A DNA stretch of 64,000 bases from an uncultured delta proteobacterium (GCA_903843965.1 CAIMRY010000029.1:186001-250000); one strand, 5' to 3'; shown: positions 49,633 through 59,930, counted from the first letter of the stretch. Made by a program: numbers and translations. Notes: a model not told the origin generated them from the sequence alone.

Positions 49633-52600
49633 TCAGACGCCTGTCAGGCCCGCCAGCCCGGCCATAACCTGGGCCAGCTCCTGGTCCAGCGCGGCCAGCA
49701 GGGCCCAGGCGCTCTGCGGGAGGCCGCCGTTTTGAGCGTTCTCCATGGCCTGCTCCAACGCCTTCTCCAGGACGTGCTCCAGGGCGCTGGCCGCCGCAAA
49801 TACGCCCCCGGCGCCGACATTGGCAGCCACGCCCCGCACCGTGTGCGCCAGCTGCCTGGCCTGGCTCACGTCGCCCGCAGCCAGGGCCTGGCGGATCGTG
49901 CGCGCCTGGTCAACGTGGAGGTCGCGGAAGTTTCGCAGCACCTCCAGGTACAGCTCGCGGTCGCCCAGGAAGCGCTCCAACCCGGCGGCGGCGTTGATGC
50001 CCGAAAAGTCCAGGCCGTCCGCGCCGTCCCCGGCAGGCGCGCCCGGCGGCGCGGCGCTGACGGGTGGAGCAACGATTGGAACAACAAATGGAACAACGAA
50101 CGGAGCAGCGGACGGCGCAGCTTCGGTGAATGCGGCTTCGGGCGGCGATGCTTCTGGCGACAAAACAGCGGACAACGGAACATCAGACGACGAAGCGGCG
50201 GACAACGGACCGGCGCATTCCGAAACAGGGGCGATCCAGCGCTCCAGGGTGGCGAAAAGCACCCAGGGGTCCGTGGGCTTGGCCACGTGGTCGTTCATGC
50301 CCGCGCCCAGCACGCGCCTGCGGTCGTCGTCAAAGGCGTGGGCGGTCATGGCGATGATGGGCAGGGCGCTGCCGGCCAGGTGCTCGCGGATGAGCCCGGC
50401 GGTCTCGTAGCCGTCCATGCCCGGCATCTCGATGTCCATGAGCACGGCGTCGAAGCGCCCTGGCTGCACCAGGGCCAGCGCCCTGGAGCCGTCAACGGCG
50501 ATGGTCACCTCCATTCCGGCCTGCTCCAGAATGCCCCTGGCCACCTGCTGGTTCACGGCGTTGTCCTCCACCACCAGAACGCGGCGGCCCCGCAGGCAGG
50601 CCGGAGGCTCCCGCCGCCCGCTCCGTTGCGCGGGCGCGTTGCGCGCCTCCCCGGCCCCGCCCAGGGCCTGGCGCACCGCCGAGAGCAGCTGGCTGCGGCT
50701 CACGGGCTTGATGACGGTGGAGTTCTCGTCCCAGGCAGAGCCCTGGTCCGCCTCGCCCTGCCCGGCCAGGGCCCGCAGCAGCAGCAGCGCCGGGGGCTTG
50801 GCCCCTGCGGCCAGGCTCTGGGCCAGGGCCTTTTGCACCGCGTCGAGGCCCGGCAGGGCGGCGTCGACTATCAGCAGGTCATAGCGAGGCTGATTCGGAG
50901 GCGGCTGTTTCAGACGCAGCCGGTCCAGCACCTCGTCGGCGGACCAGGCCTGCCCGGCCTCAAGCCCCATTCCGGCCAGGGTCTTGGCCAGCATGCCGGA
51001 GGAGCTGACGTTCGCATCGGCCACCAGGACCCGTTTCCCGCGCAGGTCCGGGGGCAGCAGCGCGCCCTGGTGCCGCTCCACGCCGGACACGGGGAAGCGG
51101 ACCAGCACGCTGAAGGTGCTGCCCCGGCCCGGACGGCTTTCCACGCTGATGCTCCCGCCCATGAGTTCCGCCAGCCGCCTGCTGATGGACAGCCCCAGGC
51201 CCGTGCCGCCGTAGCGGCGCGTGGTGGATGAATCGGCCTGGGTGAAGGGCTCGAACAGCCGCGCCAGCTGGTCCGGGGTCATGCCCAGGCCGGTGTCGCG
51301 CACGGTGAGGCCGACCTCCACCAGCCCCTCGGCGCATACGGGCCGGCCCTGGACGGAGACCGTCACCTCGCCGCGCTCCGTGAACTTCATGGCGTTGCCC
51401 ACGAGGTTCACCAGAATCTGGTTCAGGCGCAGGGAGTCGCCCACGAAGCCGACGGGCGTCTCGGGCTCCCGGCCCACCACAAAGGCCAGGCCCTTGGCCT
51501 GGATCTGCGGCCCCATGAGCAGGGTCAGCTCGTCCAGCACCTCGTCCAGGCTGAAGGAGGCCTGCTCCAGGGTCAGCATGTCGGCCTCGATCTTGGAGAA
51601 GTCGAGCACGTCGTTCAAGAGCCCCAAAAGCCCTTTGGAGGCCTGGTCGATGATCCGCAGGTGGTACTGCTGCGCTGGCGGCGGCTGCGCGCTCAGGGCC
51701 AGGTGCGTCATGCCCAGGATGGCGTTCATGGGGGTGCGCAGCTCGTGGCTCATGGTGGCCAGAAAGTCGCCCTTGACCTGGTTGGCGTGTTCCGCCTCGC
51801 GGGTGGCGCGGCGCATGGCCTCCTCCGCGCGCTTAAGCTCCGTGATGTCCACGAGGGTGGCCATGGAGCCCTGGTACACCCCGTCCTCGTCCTGCAGCGG
51901 GGAGGCCGAGAGCAGGGTCATGATCTCCCCGCCGTCCTTGCGGCGCAGGCGGCGCTCGTAGCGCTCGACCAGGCCCCGGGGGCGGTTGGCGACCTTCTCG
52001 CGGATGCCCTCCAGGTCCTCGGGAAAGACGGCCAGGTCGATGGACTTGCCGATCAGCTCCTCCGGCTCGTAGCCCAGCATGTCCGCCAGGCGGTGGTTGA
52101 GGTAGGTGATCCTGTTCTCCGTATCCATGGTGAAGATGCCCTCCAGCGAGGTCTCCACGATCATGCGCCAGCGTTTTTCGCTGTCCCGCAGGGCCGCCTC
52201 CGCGCGCTTGAAGGCGGTGATGTCGCGCAGGGTGCCGCCAACGCCGGTCTTGCCCCCGGCCAGGGGCACGGGGAACTTGCGCGTCTCGTAGGTGCGCTCG
52301 CCCAGGGTCACGTCGTCCAGGGTGACCCAGCCCTCCCGCAGCACCTCCTCGTCCGAGTCCTGAAGCTTCGCGGCGAAGCCTGCGGGCATGACCTCGGCGT
52401 CGGTGCGGCCCGTGGCGTCCTCCGGCGGCAGGGAGCAGAACTGGGCCAGGGCCCGGTTGACCATCTGGTAGCGCAGGGCCTCGTCCTTGAGGAAGATCAT
52501 GTCCAGGGAGGCGTCGAAGAAGGTCCGCAGCCTCTCCTCGCTGGCGCGCAGGGCCTCCTCGAACTGCACGCGCTCCGAGATGTCCGAGCAGAAGCCCTCG

Positions 52601-53517
52601 AAATGCTTAATGGCCCCGTCGTCGCCGCGCACGGCGCGCACGCTCAGGCTGACCCACCTGGGCTGCGCGGCCTCGCCCTTGACCCTGGTGACGAAATTGG
52701 CCACCTCGCCCTGCCGCTCCAGCAGATCGAACAAACGCTCCCGGTCATCGAAATCGCAGGAGGTCTGGTCCGGTGCGCAGCCGCTCCGGCGCACCAGCTC
52801 CTCCGGGCCCTGCTCGCCGAAAAGCCGCGCGAAGTACTTGTTCACGCTGGTGTAGCGGCCCTCTGGCAGGGACTTGAAGATGCCCACCGGGGCCTCCTCG
52901 TACAGCGTGCGGAAGGCCTCCTCGCTTAAGCGCAGCTCCCGCTCCATGCGCCGGGCGTGCTCCACCTGGCGCTCCAGGGCCTGCTGAGTCCGCACCCGGC
53001 TGAACTCCATGGCCATGGACACCAGCCCGCTGACAATGCCCACGCCCACGAAGCGGTAGACAAAGGCCGCAGTGTAATGCTGGAAGTGGCCAGGCCAGTA
53101 GCCCCAGATCATAAAGCCCAGGATGAACAGGGAGTATGCCCCGCACAGGGCCAGGCCGCCGCGCAGGCCCAAAAGGAAGAAGGCGCAGGCGGGCACGAGC
53201 AGGCTCCAGAGGATGCCCGTGTTTTGCGACCCGCCGCTGACCAAAAGACAGCCAAAGGCCACGGTGCAGAAGATGCCCACCAGCGTGCGCACAAAGGCCA
53301 GGCCGGGCCGGACGATGATCCAGACGGTCAGGCCCAGCAGCACGGCGCCCAGGAGCAGATCGAAACCCCCAAGAGCGTTCTGCTCCTGGCGCAGGGCGCT
53401 GATCCCGAAGGCCAGGGAGAAGAAGCTCCCCGCGCCGGTGATCATCAGGGAAACCACGTGGCGGACGTATTCGTCCGGGGACATCCTGCGGGTGGTGACG
53501 GAGGCGGAAGTCGGCAT
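49633..53517 (-). CDS. Large membrane hybrid histidine kinase (PAS x3-HK-REC-REC-Hpt)
   Basis: 1294 residues. About six helices in residues 20-170 form a membrane sensor. Three PAS domains follow (about 190-310, 325-430, 445-565), then HisKA with [17 protein letters not shown], HATPase ([28 protein letters not shown]), receiver 1 ([12 protein letters not shown], Asp in [10 protein letters not shown]; acidic pair reduced to one Asp), receiver 2 (VVEDNAVNQ, Asp in [18 protein letters not shown]), a Pro/Ala/Val-rich linker and an Hpt domain with phospho-His in [13 protein letters not shown]. It forms a full phosphorelay. The stand-alone receiver gene just upstream (53526) is its probable partner. 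Confidence 0.92.
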   Translation of the reverse strand: MPTSASVTTRRMSPDEYVRHVVSLMITGAGSFFSLAFGISALRQEQNALGGFDLLLGAVLLGLTVWIIVRPGLAFVRTLVGIFCTVAFGCLLVSGGSQNTGILWSLLVPACAFFLLGLRGGLALCGAYSLFILGFMIWGYWPGHFQHYTAAFVYRFVGVGIVSGLVSMAMEFSRVRTQQALERQVEHARRMERELRLSEEAFRTLYEEAPVGIFKSLPEGRYTSVNKYFARLFGEQGPEELVRRSGCAPDQTSCDFDDRERLFDLLERQGEVANFVTRVKGEAAQPRWVSLSVRAVRGDDGAIKHFEGFCSDISERVQFEEALRASEERLRTFFDASLDMIFLKDEALRYQMVNRALAQFCSLPPEDATGRTDAEVMPAGFAAKLQDSDEEVLREGWVTLDDVTLGERTYETRKFPVPLAGGKTGVGGTLRDITAFKRAEAALRDSEKRWRMIVETSLEGIFTMDTENRITYLNHRLADMLGYEPEELIGKSIDLAVFPEDLEGIREKVANRPRGLVERYERRLRRKDGGEIMTLLSASPLQDEDGVYQGSMATLVDITELKRAEEAMRRATREAEHANQVKGDFLATMSHELRTPMNAILGMTHLALSAQPPPAQQYHLRIIDQASKGLLGLLNDVLDFSKIEADMLTLEQASFSLDEVLDELTLLMGPQIQAKGLAFVVGREPETPVGFVGDSLRLNQILVNLVGNAMKFTERGEVTVSVQGRPVCAEGLVEVGLTVRDTGLGMTPDQLARLFEPFTQADSSTTRRYGGTGLGLSISRRLAELMGGSISVESRPGRGSTFSVLVRFPVSGVERHQGALLPPDLRGKRVLVADANVSSSGMLAKTLAGMGLEAGQAWSADEVLDRLRLKQPPPNQPRYDLLIVDAALPGLDAVQKALAQSLAAGAKPPALLLLRALAGQGEADQGSAWDENSTVIKPVSRSQLLSAVRQALGGAGEARNAPAQRSGRREPPACLRGRRVLVVEDNAVNQQVARGILEQAGMEVTIAVDGSRALALVQPGRFDAVLMDIEMPGMDGYETAGLIREHLAGSALPIIAMTAHAFDDDRRRVLGAGMNDHVAKPTDPWVLFATLERWIAPVSECAGPLSAASSSDVPLSAVLSPEASPPEAAFTEAAPSAAPFVVPFVVPIVAPPVSAAPPGAPAGDGADGLDFSGINAAAGLERFLGDRELYLEVLRNFRDLHVDQARTIRQALAAGDVSQARQLAHTVRGVAANVGAGGVFAAASALEHVLEKALEQAMENAQNGGLPQSAWALLAALDQELAQVMAGLAGLTGV

Positions 53518-53525
53518 GCGCCCGC

Positions 53526-53945
53526 CTATCCGGAGCGCTCTCCGGGCAGGCCCCCGGCGAAGAGCTCGCTGATGACGCCGTCAATGGCCTTCTTGTCCAC
53601 CGGCTTGACCAGATAGCCCGTGGCCAGGCCCTTGAAGAAGGCCTTGGTGGCCTCCTTGGGGCTGTTCAGGGAGGTCGTCATGACGACCTTGACCTCCCTG
53701 CCGGGGGGCACGGCCCACTGGTCCTCCATCTGGCGAACGGTCTGCAGGAACTCGTGGCCGTCCATTTCCGGCATGAGGATGTCGAGGAAGATCAGGTCAA
53801 AGGGAGCGTCCTCGCCCAGGGCCTTGAGAAAGGTTCCCAGCGCGGCCTTGCCGCTATCCTCCAGCTCGCAGTTCCCATAGCCGGAGAGCAGCTTGCGCAA
53901 CAACAGACGGCTTGTGATGTCATCGTCGATGACCATGATCCGCAC
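53526..53945 (-). CDS. Single-domain response regulator preceding the hybrid kinase
   Basis: 139 residues from GTG 53945 with AGGAGG seven bases upstream. [16 protein letters not shown], Asp in [22 protein letters not shown] and YLVKPVDK define a receiver without an output domain. It resembles the CheY-like protein at 1135-1530 in having two Thr after the fourth strand (MTT). It lies eight bases before the hybrid kinase and is the likely terminal acceptor of its phosphorelay. Confidence 0.88.
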   Translation of the reverse strand: MRIMVIDDDITSRLLLRKLLSGYGNCELEDSGKAALGTFLKALGEDAPFDLIFLDILMPEMDGHEFLQTVRQMEDQWAVPPGREVKVVMTTSLNSPKEATKAFFKGLATGYLVKPVDKKAIDGVISELFAGGLPGERSG

Positions 53946-54270
53946 AGCGCCACCTCCTCATGCGTCCAAAACGCCAGCCACCCCGCGCAACGCGCGGCGG
54001 CCAAGACGCTCCGTAGGATAATAGGCCAAAAATGATAATCTTGTCCAGGAGTAAGACCATGCCCCTGCCGCTCAGTGCGCCCAAGCGGCGCCGCCCTGAT
54101 CCGGGGCGGCGGCGAAACCGGGCCCATCGGCTCAAGCTGCTGAAAAGACAATCGGAATGGAATAAGGGAAGACGCGCGGAAGCACGTGCGCAGGGACAAT
54201 CAAAAGACCGGGCGAAAGACCGGGCAAAAGGACGTGCGATAGGACGTGCGGAAAGCCTGGCTGCGGCGTC
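53946..54270. other. Intergenic stretch with short degenerate repeats
   Basis: About 325 bases between nifA (ending here on the minus strand) and the receiver gene. It contains AAGACCGGGCGAAAGACCGGGCAAAAGG-like and GGACGTGCG-like direct repeats at about 54200-54255. A possible plus-strand frame from 54059 is Arg/Lys-rich and low-complexity, so I do not call it a gene. No clear terminator for nifA. Confidence 0.45.
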
Positions 54271-55845
54271 CTAGCGCCCGCCCGCCGGGTGCGCGGACTG
54301 CTTTTCGATGATCGAGGACAGGCCGTACTTCTTGATGCGGTAGCCGATCTGCCGGGGGGTGATGCCCAGCTCCTCGGCGGCCTTGTACTGCACCCAGCCG
54401 TTGCGCCGCAGGGCGGCGATGACCTCGTTGCGCTCCATGGTCCGCAGCGGGGTGCCGCCGGCCGCGTGCGCAGCCTGGCTGCGCTCCTGCTGGACATGGC
54501 CCTGCATGCCCGACGGGTTCAGGTAGGGCTTGAGGAAGACCGCGTCCACGCGCTCGCCGTCGCTCATGATGACCAACCGCTCGATCAGGTTCTCCATCTC
54601 GCGCACGTTGCCCGGCCAATCGTACATGGTCAGGTCGGACAGGGCCCTGGGCGTGAAGGAGAGGATGCGGCCATACTCGCGCGAGACCATGTCGATGAAG
54701 TGGTTCAGCAGGGCCGGGATGTCGCCCTTGCGCTGGCGCAGGGGCGGCACTTGGATGGGGAACACCGAGAGGCGGTAGAAGAGGTCGGCGCGGAAGCCCC
54801 CGCGCTCGGCCAGGTCGCCCAGGTCGCGGTTGGTGGCGGCCACCACGCGCACGTCCACCTTGCGCGTCAGGTTGGCCCCCAGGCGCTCGAACTCCTTGTC
54901 CTGCAACACGCGCAATAGCTTGGCCTGGATGCCCAGCGGCAGCTCGCCGATCTCGTCCAGGAAGATGGTGCCGTTGTGCGCGTCCTCGAAACGGCCGGGC
55001 TTGGAGCCCGTGGCCCCGGTGAAGGCCCCCTTCTCGTAGCCGAAAAGCTCGCTCTCCAGCAGGTTCTCGGGGATGGAGGCGCAGTTGACCTTGATGAAGG
55101 GATGGTCCTTGCGCTCGGAATACTCGTGGATGATCTTGGCGATCAGGGTCTTGCCCGTGCCGGACTCGCCCAAAAGCAGCACGCTGGCCCGGGTGGGGGC
55201 GACCTTCAGGATCTGCCGCTCCACCTCCTGCATGGCCAGACATTTGCCAACAATGTAAGGTCCGCGCCGCTCGCGCGTGATCTGCGAGCGCAACGAGACA
55301 TTCTCCCGCACCAGGGCCTGTTCGCGGGCCTTGATCTTCTCGTTCAGGGACAAAAACTGGCCGATGAGCGTGGCCACCACGGTCAAAAAGCTCAGGTCCT
55401 CGTCGTAGCTCACCTCGTCGCCGAAGAGCCGGTCCACGTTGAGCACGCCCAGGCAGCGCCCGTGCGACGAAATGGGCACGCCGATGAAGGACACCCGGCC
55501 CTTTTCCAGGTGGCGCGAGCCGGTCTTGTCCAAAAACAGGGGCTCGTGGCGGATGTCGGGCACCACGTAGGGCTTGCCGGTCTGGAAGATGAGCCCGGTG
55601 ACGCCCTCGTCCAGCTCGTACACGCCGCGCTCGCGCTCCTCAAGGGAGAGCCCGTGGGAGGCGCTGATGACCAGCAGCTCGTTCTCCGGGTCCATGAGGG
55701 TGATGGTGGCGCGCTCCATGCTGAGCGTTTCGGACAGGATGCGCAGCACCTCGGACAGGGCGCGCTCCAGGTCCAGGGCCGTGTCGATGATCTGGCAGAT
55801 GGACGAGAGCACCTGGAGTTTGAGATTGCCGAGCATGAGTGTCAT
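54271..55845 (-). CDS. nifA: NifA, sigma-54 activator of nitrogen fixation
   Basis: 524 residues. GAF domain about 10-165 (ERATITLMDPENELLVISASHGLS). AAA+ about 205-440 with Walker A GESGTGKT, sigma-54 loop GAFTGA and Walker B GTIFLDEIGE. C-terminal Fis-type helix-turn-helix (YKAAEELGITPRQIGYRIKKYG). The linker before the helix-turn-helix has no cysteines, so it lacks the oxygen-sensing Cys set of rhizobial NifA; NifL is not nearby. It activates the sigma-54 promoters of the nif operons at 59.9-60.2 kb. It lies downstream of and co-directional with modC, separated by 194 bases. Confidence 0.93.
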   Translation of the reverse strand: MTLMLGNLKLQVLSSICQIIDTALDLERALSEVLRILSETLSMERATITLMDPENELLVISASHGLSLEERERGVYELDEGVTGLIFQTGKPYVVPDIRHEPLFLDKTGSRHLEKGRVSFIGVPISSHGRCLGVLNVDRLFGDEVSYDEDLSFLTVVATLIGQFLSLNEKIKAREQALVRENVSLRSQITRERRGPYIVGKCLAMQEVERQILKVAPTRASVLLLGESGTGKTLIAKIIHEYSERKDHPFIKVNCASIPENLLESELFGYEKGAFTGATGSKPGRFEDAHNGTIFLDEIGELPLGIQAKLLRVLQDKEFERLGANLTRKVDVRVVAATNRDLGDLAERGGFRADLFYRLSVFPIQVPPLRQRKGDIPALLNHFIDMVSREYGRILSFTPRALSDLTMYDWPGNVREMENLIERLVIMSDGERVDAVFLKPYLNPSGMQGHVQQERSQAAHAAGGTPLRTMERNEVIAALRRNGWVQYKAAEELGITPRQIGYRIKKYGLSSIIEKQSAHPAGGR

Positions 55846-56039
55846 GCCCTGTCCAAAGCAATATCAATGCCGCGGGCTTCAGGCTTGCCGGGTGCAGACC
55901 ATCGCCCTGGAATAGTGGAGGAATTCCTGATTGGCATGCAATCTTCAAAAGAGGCGTAATTTCGTTTTTGTAAATTTCGCCTGTTGACGGTCGTGCTGTC
56001 TCACAGAATTGAACAATCCTGGTCCAGGGCAGGCCCAAC
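55846..56039 (-). promoter_or_regulatory. Probable nifA promoter region
   Basis: The gap between modC and nifA holds an imperfect inverted repeat (55954-55981, GGCGTAATTTCG / GTAAATTTCGCC) and, on the minus strand, TGGTCTGCACCCGGCA with GG-N10-GC spacing. The latter is only a weak sigma-54 match. Confidence 0.3.
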
Positions 56040-56807
56040 TCAGCCGTAGGCCTTGAAGTGTTCGCCCAAAACCAGCGCGCGCGCGCCCGGCCCGCCCTCG
56101 GCCCCGCCCTCGGGCCCGTCGCGGAAGGCCACCACCCGCCGCACCCGGCCCTCGTCATAGAGCACCACCGTGCCGCCGAATTCGGCCACGTCATCGGGAT
56201 CGTGGGTGATGAGCAGCGTGGGCGTGCCCAGGGTCTGGCACATGGAGCGCACCTCGCGGCGCATGCGCGCGCGCAACAGCGGGTCCAGGGCCGAAAAGGG
56301 CTCGTCCAGCAACAGGGCGCGCGGGCTCCTGGCCAGGGCGCGCAGCAGCGCCACCCGCTGGCGCTGCCCGCCGGAGAGCCGGGCCGGGCGCGCCTCGGCC
56401 AGGTCGGACAGGCTCGCCAGCTCCAGCAGCTCGGCCACGCGGGAGCGCCCGGCCGCGTCCAGCCGGCCGAACAGTCCGGGCAGTCCGCACCCGAGCCCAA
56501 AGCCCACGTTCTGGGCCACGGAGAGATGCGGGAACAGCGCGTAGTCCTGGAACATCAGGCCCACCCCGCGCTCCCGGGCAGGCACGTTGCACCCGGTGGC
56601 CGCATCGAACAGGCAGCGCCCGTCCAGCTCGATGCGCCCGGACTCCGGGGCCATGAGCCCGGCCACGGCGCGCAGGGTCAGCGTCTTGCCCGAGCCCGAG
56701 GGCCCGAAGAGCACGATGGACCGGCCCTGCGCCTCAAAGGCGGCGGCCAGCTCGAACTCCCGGGCCCCAGACCGGAGCGTTTTCTTGATGTTCAGGCGCA
56801 GCGCCAA
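56040..56807 (-). CDS. modC: Molybdate ABC transporter ATP-binding protein
   Basis: 255 residues from TTG 56807 (LALRLNIKKTLRSG). Walker A GPSGSGKT, Q-loop LMFQDYALFPHLS, signature LSGGQRQR, Walker B LLLDEPFSALD, H-loop ITHDPDD. It lacks the C-terminal MOBE/TOBE molybdate-binding domain of E. coli ModC. The unusual TTG is chosen because GGGG precedes it by eight bases, no in-frame ATG is near, and the modA stop lies eleven bases upstream. It powers Mo uptake for FeMo-co and formate dehydrogenase. Confidence 0.9.
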   Translation of the reverse strand: MALRLNIKKTLRSGAREFELAAAFEAQGRSIVLFGPSGSGKTLTLRAVAGLMAPESGRIELDGRCLFDAATGCNVPARERGVGLMFQDYALFPHLSVAQNVGFGLGCGLPGLFGRLDAAGRSRVAELLELASLSDLAEARPARLSGGQRQRVALLRALARSPRALLLDEPFSALDPLLRARMRREVRSMCQTLGTPTLLITHDPDDVAEFGGTVVLYDEGRVRRVVAFRDGPEGGAEGGPGARALVLGEHFKAYG

Positions 56808-56817
56808 GCGGATTCCC

Positions 56818-57654
56818 CTACGGCTTCTTGAACCCGAAGGCGCCGAGGATGCGCTGGGCCTCCGCGCCGGTGAGGTAGTCCACAAAGGCCTTGGCTCCGG
56901 GCTTCCTGCTGGCGGCGATGATGGCCACGGGGTACAGGGCCGGGGTCTTGCCGTCGGCGGTCTGCACCACGCGCACCTTGGCCCCGGCCTGCTGCGCGTC
57001 GGTGGAGAAGACAAAGGCCGCGTCCACTTCGCCGCGCGTCACGTAGTCCAGCACCTGGCGCACGTTGTTGCCCAGGATGTACTTGGGCGTGAGCTGGCTC
57101 CACTGGCCGGTGGACTCCAGGAACTCCTTGGCATAGCGCCCGGCGGGCACGGTCTCCGGGTTGCCCAGGGAGATGCGCGCCACCTTCGGCAGGCCCAGGT
57201 CCTTGGCGCTGGCGATGCCGAGCCTTGAGTCCGCCGGGACCACCAGCACCACGGAGTTGCGCACAAAGTCGCGCCGGGTGCCCGCAGCGATGAGCCCCTT
57301 TTCCGCAGCCTGGTCCATGGTCTGCTGGTCCGCGCTGGCGAACACATCCACGGGCGCGCCGCTTTCCATCTGCTTGAGCAGCGCCCCGGAGGCCCCGTAG
57401 TTGGTGACCACGGTCACGCCGGGGTGCCCGGCCTCAAAGCTCTGCTTCACCGCGTTCAAGGCGTTGGTCAGGCTGGCCGCGGCGGAGACGATGATGTCCT
57501 CGGCCTGGGCCGGGGCGGCGGGCAGCGCGGAAAAAAGCAGGGTCAGGGCCAGGGAGGCCAGGGCAAAACGAAAGGGCCGCATGTTGGTCCGCATGTTGGT
57601 CCGCATGGTGGTCCGCATGGTGGTCCGCATGGTGGTCCGCATGGTGGTCCGCAT
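56818..57654 (-). CDS. modA: Molybdate-binding periplasmic protein with repeated start codons
   Basis: 278 residues. The mature domain starts EDIIVSAAASLTNALNAVKQSFE and has GASGALLKQMESGAPVDVFASAD and NPETVPAGRYAKEFL, all diagnostic of ModA. It is preceded by an ordinary signal peptide, MRPFRFALASLALTLLFSAL, and before that by six tetrapeptides (MRTT x4, MRTN x2), each starting with Met. The only good ribosome site (AAAGGAGATC) lies before the first ATG at 57654, so the extension is probably translated. Whether it interferes with export is unclear. Confidence 0.92.
   Translation of the reverse strand: MRTTMRTTMRTTMRTTMRTNMRTNMRPFRFALASLALTLLFSALPAAPAQAEDIIVSAAASLTNALNAVKQSFEAGHPGVTVVTNYGASGALLKQMESGAPVDVFASADQQTMDQAAEKGLIAAGTRRDFVRNSVVLVVPADSRLGIASAKDLGLPKVARISLGNPETVPAGRYAKEFLESTGQWSQLTPKYILGNNVRQVLDYVTRGEVDAAFVFSTDAQQAGAKVRVVQTADGKTPALYPVAIIAASRKPGAKAFVDYLTGAEAQRILGAFGFKKP
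57583..57654 (-). repeat. Six 12-bp tandem repeats spanning the modA start
   Basis: Six 12-base units on the coding strand (ATGCGGACCACC x4, ATGCGGACCAAC x2) each contain an in-frame ATG. Copy-number change would alter the distance from the ribosome site to the true signal peptide without changing frame. Confidence 0.9.
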
Positions 57655-57670
57655 GGTGATCTCCTTTGGT

Positions 57671-58387
57671 TCAGGTCGTGGGGGACAGCTTGAGAAATTT
57701 GCCGGAGGCCAGCAGCAGCAGCACGCACACCCCGGAGGTGAGCACCACCAGGAACATGGCCTCGTTGTCGCGCCCGGCCTGGGCCGCGTCGTAGATGGCC
57801 AGCGAGAGCGTCTGGGTGCGGCCCGGCAGGTTCCCGGCCAGCATCAGCGTGGCCCCGAATTCGCCCATGGCCCGGGCCAGGGCCAGCATGGCGCCGGAGA
57901 GCACCCCGCGCCAGGCCAGCGGCAGGGAAACGCGCACAAACACGCTGCACTCGCCCGCGCCCAGGCTGCGGGCGGCATGCTCCAGGTTCTGGTCCACGCC
58001 CTCAAAGGCCGTGCGCGCGCCCTTGCAGACCAGGGGAAAGGCCACCACGCAGGCGGCCAGGGCCGCGCCCTGCCAGGTGAAGACCAGGCTCACGCCAAAG
58101 GTCTGCTGCAGCCACTGCCCCAGCACCCCGCGCCGACCAAAGAGCACCAGCAGATAGTAGCCGATGACCGTGGGCGGCAGCACCAGCGGCAGGGTGCACA
58201 CGGCGTCCAGGAAATCCCGTCCCGGCAGCCCCCGGCGCGAGAGGGCGTAGCCCGCCCCCACGCCCAGGGCGCAGGCCCCGGCAGTGGCCGTCAGCGCCAC
58301 CTTGAGGGTCAGCGCCAGCGGGACCAGGGCCGAAACCAGGGCCGGAACCAGCAGCCCGGTCAGGGAATCGGACAGGAGCTCAGGCAT
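57671..58387 (-). CDS. modB: Molybdate ABC transporter permease
   Basis: 238 residues from ATG 58387. About five to six helices, with the EAA loop in ARSLGAGECSVFVRVSLPLAWRG and FGATLMLAGNLPGRTQTLSLAIY typical of ModB. It ends 17 bases before modA. Its start overlaps the upstream GP-rich gene by eight bases. It forms the channel of the Mo transporter. Confidence 0.92.
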   Translation of the reverse strand: MPELLSDSLTGLLVPALVSALVPLALTLKVALTATAGACALGVGAGYALSRRGLPGRDFLDAVCTLPLVLPPTVIGYYLLVLFGRRGVLGQWLQQTFGVSLVFTWQGAALAACVVAFPLVCKGARTAFEGVDQNLEHAARSLGAGECSVFVRVSLPLAWRGVLSGAMLALARAMGEFGATLMLAGNLPGRTQTLSLAIYDAAQAGRDNEAMFLVVLTSGVCVLLLLASGKFLKLSPTT

Positions 58388-58694
58388 GCCCGACCCTGAG
58401 GGTCTGCTCGCCGCCGGGCGCAACGCAATGGCCCTGGTTCCCGCCCGGCCTGCGCGCGCTCGAACCAGGGGCGCACAAGCTGGTGGCGCCAGGAACGTGT
58501 GCAGCTGGGCCGGGGGTTTTCGAACCGGGGGCGCCTGGGCCGTGTACGCCTGGGCCACGCGTGTTCGGGCCGCGCTTGTCCGGGCCGAAATCCTCCGGGC
58601 CGATGCCGTCCAGGCCAAGCTCCGCAGCGGCCCCGATGCCGCCCACCAGCCACAAGGCGTCCGTCATGCGCTTGAAGACCTGCGCCAGGTTCAT
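58380..58694 (-). CDS. Gly-Pro-rich low-complexity protein between nifV and modB
   Basis: 104 residues from ATG 58694 with a good site (AAGGAGAGC). The first 28 residues look ordinary (MNLAQVFKRMTDALWLVGGI, then GAAAELGL). The rest is a repetitive GP-rich stretch (GPEDFGPDKRGPNTRGPGVHGPGAPG) of degenerate 9-18 base units. It overlaps nifV by four bases and modB by eight, so it is translated in the operon. No family recognised; perhaps the remnant of a Mo- or nif-related protein whose C-terminus was replaced by repeats. Confidence 0.6.
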   Translation of the reverse strand: MNLAQVFKRMTDALWLVGGIGAAAELGLDGIGPEDFGPDKRGPNTRGPGVHGPGAPGSKTPGPAAHVPGATSLCAPGSSARRPGGNQGHCVAPGGEQTLRVGHA

Positions 58695-59917
58695 AATGCT
58701 CTCCTTGTCGCCGCAGTTGCGGGTTGCAGGACTCCCAGCAGCTCCGAATCCGTCAGCGGCCTGCCCAGGCGCTCGGCCAGGACATGCACGCGGGTCGTCA
58801 GACCAGCATCGCGAGGGACAGTGTCAGGGCCAGTGTCAAGGGCAACGCCAGGGGCAGGGCCAGCCCCGGCGCAGGCCGTCGTTCCGGGCAGCCGGGCCAG
58901 GGCTGCGTCCACCGCCGCCCCGACAGCGGCCCCGCCGCTTTTGCCGCCCACGCCCACGCGCCGGGTGGCCCCCACGGATTCCGGGGCAAAGGGCTCGAAC
59001 AGGGCCGGGTCGCGCAGCAGGCCGTGCACATGGATGCCCGATTCCGCCGCGAACACGTCCTCCCCGGCCACGGCCTTGTTGCGCGCCAGAGGCACCTTGG
59101 CGGCCTTGGCCGCCAGGCGGCACAGCGCTCGCAGGGCGGGCAGGTCGTAGCTGGGCGCGGCAGCCTCTTTGCCCACCCCCGCAAACACGCGCAGGGTCAG
59201 CCAGGCGGCCACCTCCTCAAGGGCGGCAATGCCCGCCCGCTCGCCCAGGCCCAGGGCCGAGACATCCACAAACGCGGCCCCGCACTCCAGGGCCGTGACA
59301 GCGTTGGCCGTGGCCATGCCCAGGTCGTTGTGCCCGTGGAAGGCCACCGGGGCGTTCAACTCGCGCACAAAGGCCTCCACCAGCCTGGCCGTGGAAAGGG
59401 GCGTGAGCACGCCCACCGTGTCCGACACGCGGATGCGCGCGGCTCCGGCGTCGATGGCCGTGCGGGCCAGGGCCAGGGCCTCGGGCAGCTCCGCGCGGGA
59501 GGCGTCCTCCAGCCCGACGGAGATGTAGGACGCCTTGCCAGCCCTGGCTGTGGCGACCACGCTGCGCACACGTTCGGTCATCGCGGCCAGGGTGAGCCCC
59601 AGACGCTTTTCGCGGTGCGCGGCAGAAGACGGCGCGCCGATGTTCAGCCGGTCCAGGCCAAGCGCGGCGGCCGCGCGCACATCGGCTTCGCGGCAGGGGC
59701 ACCACACGGACAGGGCCGGGCCGCCCTGGGCGAACGCGGGCAGGTTGGCCCTGGCCCAGCGCACGAACTGCTCCAGGCCGTCCTGGCCCAGCCAGCCGCA
59801 CTCGATCTCGTCCACGCCGGACGCGGCCAGGATTGCGGCCATGCGCCGCCGGGCGCGGGGCGCGAAATACACGCCATAGGCCTGGGCCCCTTCACGCAGT
59901 GTGCTGTCGATAAGCAT
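58691..59917 (-). CDS. nifV: Homocitrate synthase
   Basis: 408 residues. DSTLREGAQAYGVYF at the N-terminus is the metal/catalytic signature; HGHNDLGMATANA is the His-x-His metal motif of the isopropylmalate/homocitrate synthase family. AESGIHVHGLL is present as in NifV. It condenses acetyl-CoA and 2-oxoglutarate to homocitrate, the organic ligand of FeMo-co. It is divergent from nifH with a sigma-54 promoter at 59972-59987 and leads an operon with the mod genes. Confidence 0.93.
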   Translation of the reverse strand: MLIDSTLREGAQAYGVYFAPRARRRMAAILAASGVDEIECGWLGQDGLEQFVRWARANLPAFAQGGPALSVWCPCREADVRAAAALGLDRLNIGAPSSAAHREKRLGLTLAAMTERVRSVVATARAGKASYISVGLEDASRAELPEALALARTAIDAGAARIRVSDTVGVLTPLSTARLVEAFVRELNAPVAFHGHNDLGMATANAVTALECGAAFVDVSALGLGERAGIAALEEVAAWLTLRVFAGVGKEAAAPSYDLPALRALCRLAAKAAKVPLARNKAVAGEDVFAAESGIHVHGLLRDPALFEPFAPESVGATRRVGVGGKSGGAAVGAAVDAALARLPGTTACAGAGPAPGVALDTGPDTVPRDAGLTTRVHVLAERLGRPLTDSELLGVLQPATAATRRAL

Positions 59918-59930
59918 GGCTCCTCCCTGG

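Noticed and set aside
54032-54274. A small Arg/Lys-rich plus-strand frame after nifA
   Set aside because: Low-complexity repeats (DRAKDRAKGRA-like) and no ribosome site; more likely noncoding repeats.
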